DNA from: Bacteroidales bacterium UBA1035
GTDB lineage: Bacteria; Bacteroidota; Bacteroidia; Bacteroidales; Dysgonomonadaceae
Reading direction: 5' to 3'
NCBI GenBank assembly: GCA_002316835.1
Contig: DCEG01000049.1
Coordinates: forward strand, 9,346-15,069
Length of the DNA: 5,724 nt
The position numbers were made by a program, and so were the translations under genes. The notes under the pieces are model-generated. The model was not told the DNA's origin and did no database searches. It saw only the letters and a list, made by a program, of their open reading frames with translations. This document shows, one piece after another, positions 1-5,253 of the stretch; within the stretch, counting starts at the first letter, position 1, and each line of letters begins with the position of its first letter.

Positions 1-72
1 TAAAAAATTATGTGATTTGTTGACTTGGAAAGAATCAACGACCGAATTGTGAAATCAGAAAGGAAGGAGTAT

Positions 73-107
73 TTGTACATTCGTCGTTTTAGTTTGCAAA
101 TGTACAA
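73..107. repeat. 9-bp perfect inverted repeat upstream of the DUF4230 gene
   Basis: TTGTACATT at 73-81 is the exact reverse complement of AATGTACAA at 99-107, with a 17-base spacer. No T-run follows on either strand, so it does not look like an intrinsic terminator. It lies about 70 bases upstream of the DUF4230 promoter and its right arm overlaps a minus-strand TACATTTG. It could be an operator for a dimeric regulator, a transcript hairpin, or chance in AT-rich DNA. The symmetry is seen directly; any function is inference. Confidence 0.45.
97..104 (-). promoter_or_regulatory. Possible -7 element of a divergent leftward promoter
   Basis: Read on the minus strand these bases are TACATTTG, an exact match to the Bacteroidetes -7 consensus TAnnTTTG. 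I find no good TTTG -33 element 19-21 bases upstream, so support is partial. It would drive a leftward gene starting left of the window. The only minus-strand ATG in this stretch (80-78) opens about 26 codons to the edge, with no recognisable protein character. Confidence 0.25.
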
Positions 108-175
108 TAAATTGGCGATTTTTCATGATATTTTCCTGTAAAAAATATTTTTTAGTGTAATATTTAAACAACACG

Positions 176-208
176 TTGGTTTCTAAGGGAAAGTTTTTCT
201 TACCTTTG
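176..208 (+). promoter_or_regulatory. Bacteroidetes-type promoter of the DUF4230 gene
   Basis: TACCTTTG at 201-208 matches the -7 consensus TAnnTTTG exactly. TTGG at 176-179 is a near match to the -33 TTTG element, and the 21-base spacing is within the usual 19-21. Transcription would begin near 214-216, giving a leader of about 20 bases before the ATG at 236, which has no Shine-Dalgarno sequence, as is common in this phylum. The match is seen directly; activity is inferred. Confidence 0.6.
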
Positions 209-235
209 TTTACATATTAAACAGACAAAACCGCA

Positions 236-1021
236 ATGAGAAAATTTAAAATTGCCATTTGGGCTGCAATTGCTCTGCTTTTGCTAATACTAATCGGATT
301 TATATATTCCACCTTTTTTCGGCCAAATTACGTTGGATCAGAAAATAACACACTGGGATTCCTTGTTTTTGGTTCTATTATCGGTGCTGTTATCGCTTTT
401 CTGGTTTTCAAACTTATTAATAAATCCAGTAACACAAATAGTTCAACAAATATTACTTCACATACAGTTGTCGAAAGTATCCGCAGGGTATTTAAAATAG
501 TGGTTGCCGAAGGCCAGTTGAATGAGATTTACAACTACGAAAACACAAAAAAGCTGCTCAAATTTATCCCTTCCACTAAAAAAGCATTGGTCATCGTTAA
601 AGCTAAAGTATTGATCGGTTATGATATTGAAAAATGCAAATGGGAAGTGGATAGCGAAAACAAAAAAATAAAATTACTGGCATTTCCAAAACCCGAAATT
701 CTTTCTCTCGATCCCGATTTTGATTATTATTATTTTGAGGACGATTTGTTCAATTTTATAAGCAGAAAAGATATTCAACTCATTCAGGAACTGGCTAAAG
801 AGCAGGTAAAAAAAGCAGCGTTACACAGCGGACTAATGAAAATTGCTTCGATGCAGATGAAAACCTTGCTAACCGAAATGGTAAACGTAAATAAATGGCA
901 ACTGGAAGGTGTAGAAAAAATTGATGATTATTACGTTTTACCAGATACCGCGGAGAAAACAGAAATCTCTATAGGCGAAAACATAACTTTATCGGAGATA
1001 GAAACCAAGAAAGAAGTTTGA
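236..1021 (+). CDS. DUF4230 family membrane-anchored protein
   Basis: A 261-residue protein assigned to DUF4230, a family of unknown function common in Bacteroidota and Firmicutes. Two hydrophobic segments are visible, about residues 6-27 and 39-61, separated by a short polar loop. They are followed by an Asn/Ser/Thr-rich linker (62-76) and a soluble domain (about 77-261). The family pattern is seen in the region: an early segment with VVAEGQL and YNYENTKK, a strand-rich stretch with VLIGYDIEKCKWEVD, a LLAFPKPEILSLD motif (about 147-159), then a long amphipathic helix (about 178-216) rich in Lys, Ala and Gln. Many DUF4230 proteins, as I recall, have a single N-terminal membrane segment, so the two-segment hairpin and the acidic/basic tail after 230 are mildly unusual. 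Both termini would then lie on the same side of the membrane. The start is the first ATG after a good promoter. It stands alone, convergent with the barrel gene. Family assignment is by pattern memory; the biochemical role is unknown. Confidence 0.85.
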   Translation: MRKFKIAIWAAIALLLLILIGFIYSTFFRPNYVGSENNTLGFLVFGSIIGAVIAFLVFKLINKSSNTNSSTNITSHTVVESIRRVFKIVVAEGQLNEIYNYENTKKLLKFIPSTKKALVIVKAKVLIGYDIEKCKWEVDSENKKIKLLAFPKPEILSLDPDFDYYYFEDDLFNFISRKDIQLIQELAKEQVKKAALHSGLMKIASMQMKTLLTEMVNVNKWQLEGVEKIDDYYVLPDTAEKTEISIGENITLSEIETKKEV

Positions 1022-1036
1022 TTCGCGTGTTGAAAC

Positions 1037-1071
1037 AAAAAAAATCGGGTAGTTTTTACAAAACTACCCGA
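1037..1071 (-). terminator. Rho-independent terminator of the outer-membrane barrel gene
   Basis: TCGGGTAGTTT (1045-1055) pairs perfectly with AAACTACCCGA (1061-1071) around a 5-base loop. On the minus strand the hairpin is followed by eight T residues (complement of A1037-A1044). It begins about 25 bases past the barrel stop codon. It lies between convergent genes. The plus-strand side lacks a T-run, so it is a poor terminator for the DUF4230 transcript, although the same stem would form there. Confidence 0.92.
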
Positions 1072-1095
1072 CCTCTCAAAATGAACATGAATTAT

Positions 1096-2673
1096 CTAAA
1101 ACCTGTACCCCAACGTCAACAATCCTCTTACGGATGTATTCTTCAGGGTAAAGGGAGATGCATCAATAACCAAATTACCTCTTTCGTCACCGTTGTAATT
1201 ATATAAATTTGGGAATGGATATAATTGGTCCTCCTGTGTTTGATAAACCACCGCTAAATCAGCATAAAAATTTCTGGTGAATCGATAACCAAATCCTCCG
1301 GTGAAGTAATTGGTATCGCCTTCTATTCTAAAAATGGTGTTTGATCCGGAAACAGCAGCATCACCCGCTTTCGAAAAATCGGCATCATACGGATTTTGTA
1401 TCCAGGCATAACCTAATCTTCCGGAAAATTGAGGAGTGAATCTGTATTCAGCCCCTACTTTTACAGTTGATGCGGCTTTAAAATCTTGCTTAATATAGTT
1501 ATTATCAATATCGTACCAATTTGCGTCTGAATTACTACCGGAAGGAACACTCAGTTTCATATTCTGATAGTTCATCAATTCGTAATCGGCACTTAAGATG
1601 AAGCTATTTCCTAAAACAGCTGCACCGCTCAATACCCATTTATCAGGGGTTTTCAAATCATAGTAGTTGGTGAATTTGGCAGAATAGGTTCTACCTTTTT
1701 CATAATTAGGGTCAGCTACATAGGCTTCTAAATCATCATCAATACTTGCCTTATAAATTTCAGACATAGAATACCAGGTAGGCGTATGATATGCCAATCC
1801 AATCCTGAATGCATTAACTGGACGATAAATTACACCTAATTTTGCTCCAACCCCGGCACCATTTGTTATTATCTCATTGTTAAGCGTATAACCTCCACTG
1901 TTGTAATCTTCAAGAAAATCAGTATATAGTGAATGGTTAATATCGGAAATATTCAATGCCAAACCAAGATTCAATACGTTGTTAATCGTAGTTCCTATGG
2001 TAAAGTCATAATTGTCGATATAACCTCTTTCCGAGAGTATAATCTCCTGAAAGGGTGTTTCGCTCCCGGTATTCAAAGGATTATAAAAATTTCCATCAGG
2101 AAACATTAACTTTGAATTAAATCCTAAAACGGATAACCACGGTTGATCAATAAACGGATCTGGCAAATTATCACCCATGAGCAGGAGATCAGGGGCTATC
2201 CCACTATTATTATTAGCACCGTTTGTTCTATCAACAATATAATCAATCATTCGACTAGCTCCATCACCTAAAGCATTTATATCGTTGTTGAAAGTCTTTT
2301 GTTTATTGTACGAAAAACCAAAATTGATCATAGGCATAACATCGTTTCTCAACGGAAAATATCCAACAAAGCCCAGGTTATGTAAGTTGAAATCGTTCAC
2401 TTTCTTGTCGATATCACCCACATTTGAGGTATTTTGTTGAAATCCCAGTGTACCTACTACTTCTGAACTTCGGTAAACGGCAATTCCGGCAGGATTGATG
2501 GAAACACCCGTAATGTCACCTCCCAGTGCACCAAAAGCATTAGCCATTGCCATAGAACGCGCTGTTCCGTAAAGCTCGTTGCGAGAATACTTCAAGGCAT
2601 CTACTTCTCCCTGCGAATACGAGTAATTTGCAATAAACACTAAAGAGAAAAGAAAATATGCGAATTTTTTCAT
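1096..2673 (-). CDS. FadL/OmpP1-like outer-membrane beta-barrel protein
   Basis: A 525-residue protein predicted to sit in the outer membrane as a FadL/OmpP1/TodX-type barrel (often auto-named 'hemin receptor' in Bacteroidales), a superfamily that passes hydrophobic compounds. I start it at 2673 (MKKFAYFL), not at the ATG 17 codons upstream, because that extension translates through the upstream terminator and would bury the signal peptide. Residues 1-20 form a Sec signal peptide, probably cut before Gln21. The family's N-terminal hallmark follows at about 36-65: GTARSMAMANAFGALGGD, then INPAGIA with NPAG at 60-63, like the NPAGLA motif of FadL relatives. The rest alternates amphipathic strands and polar, Asp/Asn-rich loops. 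It ends LTLGYRF, with the terminal aromatic residue typical of barrels recognised by the Bam machinery. Length is slightly above the 400-480 common in the family. Substrate cannot be told; the heme label is unsupported here. It follows the low-complexity gene by 101 bases with a terminator between them and no clear promoter. Confidence 0.85.
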   Translation of the reverse strand: MKKFAYFLFSLVFIANYSYSQGEVDALKYSRNELYGTARSMAMANAFGALGGDITGVSINPAGIAVYRSSEVVGTLGFQQNTSNVGDIDKKVNDFNLHNLGFVGYFPLRNDVMPMINFGFSYNKQKTFNNDINALGDGASRMIDYIVDRTNGANNNSGIAPDLLLMGDNLPDPFIDQPWLSVLGFNSKLMFPDGNFYNPLNTGSETPFQEIILSERGYIDNYDFTIGTTINNVLNLGLALNISDINHSLYTDFLEDYNSGGYTLNNEIITNGAGVGAKLGVIYRPVNAFRIGLAYHTPTWYSMSEIYKASIDDDLEAYVADPNYEKGRTYSAKFTNYYDLKTPDKWVLSGAAVLGNSFILSADYELMNYQNMKLSVPSGSNSDANWYDIDNNYIKQDFKAASTVKVGAEYRFTPQFSGRLGYAWIQNPYDADFSKAGDAAVSGSNTIFRIEGDTNYFTGGFGYRFTRNFYADLAVVYQTQEDQLYPFPNLYNYNGDERGNLVIDASPFTLKNTSVRGLLTLGYRF

Positions 2674-2702
2674 TTTAATATAGTTTTTATTTTGTTTTGG
2701 AT

Positions 2703-2756
2703 AAAAAATGACTGCCTCATACAAACCCCTTCTGAGATTTTTTCTGAAGCAGTCAT
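2703..2756 (-). terminator. Rho-independent terminator between the low-complexity and barrel genes
   Basis: On the minus strand ATGACTGCTTCA (complement of 2745-2756) pairs with TGAGGCAGTCAT (complement of 2708-2719): 12 pairs including one G-T wobble, around a 25-base loop. A run of six T residues follows (complement of 2703-2708). It starts about 18 bases past the low-complexity gene's stop. The long loop may make it imperfect, and I see no TAnnTTTG between it and the barrel start at 2673, so some readthrough into the barrel gene is plausible. On the plus strand a T-rich stretch (2759-2769) also follows the stem. Confidence 0.8.
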
Positions 2757-2774
2757 CAATTATTTTTTTATCAA

Positions 2775-4154
2775 TTAACGACGTCCACCGCCACTACTGC
2801 TACGTCCGCTGCTGCCGCTGCTGCCACCACCAAATGATCCTGATGATGAACGGCTACCGGAACTTGAGGAAGATGAACCGAAAGATGAAGAACGACTTGA
2901 ACTAGAACTTCTGCTTGGTGCAGAATAGGTACCGCTGCTTGAAGAACTTCTTGATGGAGCTGAATAGGTGCCACTACTTCTGCTCGAAGAACTTCTTGAA
3001 GGAGTTGAGTAAGTATTGCTTCTGCTCGAAGAGCTTCTTTCGTATGTGTTACCACTGCTTATTGATGACGAAGTACCTGAACTGCTTCTGCTGTTATAGA
3101 TTCTGGAATTAGAATTGATTGTTCCAGCTGATGAGCGGGTAGAAGACGAACTTCTGTTTATAATTTGTCCCGATCTAGAGTCGTAAACGCGACCGCTATT
3201 ATCGATAATTCTTGTTCTTGGCGAAGTACTTGAACTTCTACTCATTGTTGACGAGCTTCTGCTCACTGCCGACGAACTTCTGCTTGACGCTGATCTTGTA
3301 GAGCTACCCAAAGCCGAGCTTCTTGAAGATGCACTTGAAGTCCTTCCCACGCTTGCCATTGAAGATGCTCTTGCAGTATTAGCTGAACTTGATCTGTAAA
3401 CACCGGTGCTTCTGCCCGAACGATTGCTGCTCAAACCACTGTAGTATCCATCGTAGAAACCACTGTAGTATCCGCCACCGTACCATCCGCCGTAACCGTA
3501 ATATCCACCACCGTACCAGCCACCGTAATACCAGGGATCATAGAAACCACTATAATACCATGGGCTGTACCAACTGCCGTAATACCAGGGCGAATACCAA
3601 CGACTGTAGTACCACGGGCTGTACCAACGGTTGTAATATCCGTAGCCGTAATACCATGGGTCGTACCATGGGTCATACCATGGATAGTAGCTGTTCCAAC
3701 CCCAACCCATTCCGTAACCATAGTACATATTTGAATTCCATCCACGATTCTCATAATAATCTGAATAGATGTCATCTCCTACATAAACAGTAACTTCGTC
3801 AGCTCCGGTAATTTTAATGCTTGATTCCGGATCGTGGTATTTAATGATCCTGTCTGTGTACTCATATTGCTGATATGCAGAATCTTCTACAAATACTGTA
3901 TCGTTTTCGGCTAAATTATTTTGTCCACGACGGTTATATTCGTCTAAACTGCGTCCGTTTGCACGAACATCCATGTTGGATGCTTGCCCTTCTACCACCA
4001 CAATTTTCTTCTTTTGTGGTTCTTGTTTTTTCTGAACCTTTACGGTTGCAGTGCTTTGAGAAGGATCTGCATATATGTCATCCCACTCTTGGGCAAAACC
4101 TATAATGGGTGCCAGGACCAGCAAACCTGTAATAATTAAGTTTTTAGTTTTCAT
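2775..4154 (-). CDS. Secreted low-complexity protein: Tyr/Trp-rich repeat block then Ser/Arg-rich tail
   Basis: A 459-residue exported protein of unknown function. Residues 1-22 are a Sec signal peptide (MKTKNL, a hydrophobic core, then GFAQ). Residues 23-138 form a more ordinary, probably folded part with a Lys/Gln-rich linker (41-50) and a DEYNRRG motif (71-77). Residues 141-240 are about 34 Tyr and 14 Trp by hand count, organised at 177-240 as a 9-residue repeat like WYSPWYYxx. Residues 241-459 are about 101 Ser and 29 Arg with only three acidic residues, so strongly basic, ending in Gly/Ser/Arg. There is no Cys and one His. DTV (85-87) and DSA (91-93) fit the Bacteroides O-glycosylation pattern D(S/T)(A/I/L/V/M/T). 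No lipobox, membrane anchor or recognisable type IX sorting domain is visible. A single frame stays open throughout with mixed Ser codons, which argues for a real protein. As I recall, similar proteins occur in Bacteroidales, some mislabelled 'vitellogenin'; I cannot verify that. A surface-associated or adhesive role is inference. Confidence 0.88.
   Translation of the reverse strand: MKTKNLIITGLLVLAPIIGFAQEWDDIYADPSQSTATVKVQKKQEPQKKKIVVVEGQASNMDVRANGRSLDEYNRRGQNNLAENDTVFVEDSAYQQYEYTDRIIKYHDPESSIKITGADEVTVYVGDDIYSDYYENRGWNSNMYYGYGMGWGWNSYYPWYDPWYDPWYYGYGYYNRWYSPWYYSRWYSPWYYGSWYSPWYYSGFYDPWYYGGWYGGGYYGYGGWYGGGYYSGFYDGYYSGLSSNRSGRSTGVYRSSSANTARASSMASVGRTSSASSRSSALGSSTRSASSRSSSAVSRSSSTMSRSSSTSPRTRIIDNSGRVYDSRSGQIINRSSSSTRSSAGTINSNSRIYNSRSSSGTSSSISSGNTYERSSSSRSNTYSTPSRSSSSRSSGTYSAPSRSSSSSGTYSAPSRSSSSSRSSSFGSSSSSSGSRSSSGSFGGGSSGSSGRSSSGGGRR
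2895..3017 (-). repeat. Degenerate protein repeat (G/N)TYS(A/T)PSRSSSS in the Ser-rich tail
   Basis: Three copies of a 12-residue motif occur at protein residues 380-391, 395-406 and 408-419 of the low-complexity protein: NTYSTPSRSSSS, then GTYSAPSRSSSS twice, separated by short Ser/Arg spacers. Related fragments (NTYERSSSSRS) lie just upstream. The Ser codons are a mixture of AGY and TCN, so this is not a simple microsatellite. The repeat may have arisen by duplication of about 39-45 bases. Confidence 0.7.
3435..3626 (-). repeat. 27-bp tandem repeats coding the 9-residue WYSPWYYxx unit
   Basis: Four contiguous 27-base units cover 3519-3626 and code residues 177-185, 186-194, 195-203 and 204-212 (WYSPWYYSR, WYSPWYYGS, WYSPWYYSG, FYDPWYYGG). 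Three decayed units continue to 3435, one with a 2-residue insertion (WYGGGYY-type, ending FYDGYYSG). Units 3600-3626 and 3546-3572 match at 23 of 27 bases by hand count, while 3573-3599 matches the first at about 18. The period is a multiple of three, so changes in copy number would keep the frame. Confidence 0.8.
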
Positions 4155-4258
4155 AGCTTTTCCCTTTATTTTTAGTTGGTTGTTTTAAATAATTCATTTC
4201 GCAAACTTTGACGATAAATCGCTCATATGGTTTAAACTCTCTATCAATTTATCTTATA

Positions 4259-4266
4259 CAAATATA
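4259..4266 (-). promoter_or_regulatory. -7 promoter element of the low-complexity gene
   Basis: On the minus strand this reads TATATTTG, an exact match to TAnnTTTG. No convincing TTTG -33 element is found at 19-21 bases upstream, where the DNA is very AT-rich. Transcription would start near 4252, giving a leader of about 98 bases before the ATG at 4154. The leader has no strong hairpin that I can see, and an AAAGGGA stretch (4161-4167) a few bases before the start could assist translation. The rest of the 213-base gap to the hydrolase gene holds nothing else I recognise. Confidence 0.45.
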
Positions 4267-4367
4267 CAAAATAAAATATTAACTCTTTATTCTTTTACTA
4301 TATAGATGGAAAATGTGGAAAAACGCTGCATTAAGTGTAGTTAAAAAAAGCAAAATCTCATACTTTT

Positions 4368-5129
4368 TTACAGTGAAACCTCCAATCCGTCATAAGCAAG
4401 AGAAAATGTTGGTGGTAATTCCTCTTCAACGTCATTATGCAGCCCGATCTGATGGCTCATATGTGTAAAGTAAATTTGCTTAGCTCCTGTTTTTCTTGCC
4501 AAAGAAACAGCCTCATCCAATGTTTGATGTGAAATATGTTTTTCTTTTCGTAACGCACTCATGACAAGGATATCAAGATTCTGGAGCTTTGCCAATTCCT
4601 CTTCCGGTAAATATTTTACATCGGTAAGGTAAGCGAAATTTTTTATCCTGAAACCTAAAATAGGAAGTTTAAAATGCATCACCCGTATAGGTATAATCTC
4701 TGTATTTTTTATGAAAAAGGGTTGAAGATTATCTATTATGTGTATTCGGATATCAGGCACTCCGGCATATCGGTTTTCACCGAAACAATATGGCATCCTT
4801 TGTACAAAAGCGTTTTTCACTTTTTCTTCTGTGAAAATATCGATTGTTCCAAACCGGCAAAAAGGTCGTAAATCGTCAACTCCACCCACGTGATCGTAGT
4901 GCTCATGTGTGATAAGTAATCCATCGATCTTTTTGAAAGGTAAGCCCATCACCTGTTGTCTGAGATCGGGAGTACAATCTATTATTAAGTTTGTATCGCC
5001 AACTTCAACCTGAACCGAACATCTCAGCCGGTTATCTCTTGAATCTATAGATGTGCAAACTTCACATCTGCAACCTATTTCAGGAACTCCTGTTGACGTT
5101 CCGGTACCTAAAAACCTTATTTTCATCAT
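4368..5129 (-). CDS. PhnP-like metallo-beta-lactamase-fold phosphodiesterase
   Basis: A 253-residue, probably cytosolic hydrolase of the COG1235/PhnP group of metallo-beta-lactamase-fold enzymes, whose best-known member, PhnP, hydrolyses cyclic phosphodiesters in phosphonate breakdown. The signature THEHYDH gives metal ligands H75, H77, D79 and H80. The remaining expected ligands are visible as H152 (VMHFK), D170 (LTD) and H223 (FTHMSH). The GCRCEVC motif (C20, C22, C25) together with H226 matches the extra structural zinc site I recall for PhnP. Length agrees with the family's roughly 250. The start is MMKIRFLGTG at 5129 (or 5126): the longer frame from 5156 begins inside the upstream terminator, and family members begin directly at the KIRFLGTGTS strand. 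No phn genes are nearby and Bacteroidota commonly carry this family alone, so the substrate could be another cyclic phosphate or nucleotide. No signal peptide. The leftward neighbour has its own promoter, so this is probably a single-gene unit. Fold and metal sites are firm; substrate is unknown. Confidence 0.9.
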   Translation of the reverse strand: MMKIRFLGTGTSTGVPEIGCRCEVCTSIDSRDNRLRCSVQVEVGDTNLIIDCTPDLRQQVMGLPFKKIDGLLITHEHYDHVGGVDDLRPFCRFGTIDIFTEEKVKNAFVQRMPYCFGENRYAGVPDIRIHIIDNLQPFFIKNTEIIPIRVMHFKLPILGFRIKNFAYLTDVKYLPEEELAKLQNLDILVMSALRKEKHISHQTLDEAVSLARKTGAKQIYFTHMSHQIGLHNDVEEELPPTFSLAYDGLEVSL

Positions 5130-5140
5130 TAATTTATACG

Positions 5141-5171
5141 AAAAAGCTGCCTTCAAACTTAGAGGCAGCTT
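5141..5171 (-). terminator. Rho-independent terminator of the SPOR lipoprotein gene
   Basis: AAGCTGCCT (5144-5152) pairs perfectly with AGGCAGCTT (5163-5171) around a 10-base loop. On the minus strand the stem runs into a T-run (complement of A5141-A5145). It lies about 80 bases past the lipoprotein stop and only about 12 bases before the hydrolase start. This supports separate transcription of the two genes and the later start for the hydrolase. Confidence 0.85.
5154..5161 (-). promoter_or_regulatory. Candidate -7 element of the hydrolase gene, inside the terminator loop
   Basis: On the minus strand the loop of the upstream terminator contains TAAGTTTG, an exact TAnnTTTG match. Transcription would start about 6-7 bases later, within the second arm of the stem, leaving a leader of roughly 15-20 bases before the ATG at 5129. 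I see no TTTG -33 element at the right distance, so the call rests on the -7 match and position alone. Confidence 0.4.
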
Positions 5172-5253
5172 CCTGTTGATTCATTATTTTGCACATGATT
5201 CTGTTATGTCCCTTATATCTAACACAGGACATCTAGCATCGGTCTTCCGGCGC

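Noticed and set aside
1..80. Possible start of a divergent leftward gene at 80
   Set aside because: About 26 open codons to the edge are too few to judge, and the residues resemble no family I know.
1018..1206. Small plus-strand open frame overlapping the DUF4230 stop
   Set aside because: It runs through the terminator hairpin and into the antisense of the barrel C-terminus; no protein character.
1096..2673. Naming the barrel a heme receptor
   Set aside because: Nothing in the sequence shows heme binding; the label is a historical auto-annotation of this family, and no TonB box or plug domain is visible.
2674..2724. Upstream ATG at 2724 as the barrel start
   Set aside because: The 17 extra residues are polar/aromatic, are coded by terminator stem and T-run DNA, and would place the signal peptide internally.
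2771..3055. Minus-strand open frame rich in Val, Ala and His
   Set aside because: It is another reading frame of the Ser-rich tail; stops are rare because of the repetitive codons.
2778..3434. Repetitive DNA that might be a CRISPR or intergenic array
   Set aside because: The periodicity is that of Ser and Arg codons in one long open frame; there are no identical repeats with unique spacers.
3389..3793. Plus-strand open frame rich in His, Arg and Asn
   Set aside because: It is the antisense shadow of the Tyr/Trp repeat block; its composition follows from reverse-complemented Tyr, Trp and Gly codons.
4344..4369. Possible terminator for the hydrolase gene
   Set aside because: The stem is one G-C and six A-T pairs (G4350/C4363 inward) around a 12-base loop, overlapping the stop codon; too weak to call despite nearby T-runs.
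5130..5156. Upstream ATG at 5156 as the hydrolase start
   Set aside because: The extra residues are coded by the loop and arm of the upstream terminator; family members start directly at KIRFLGTG.
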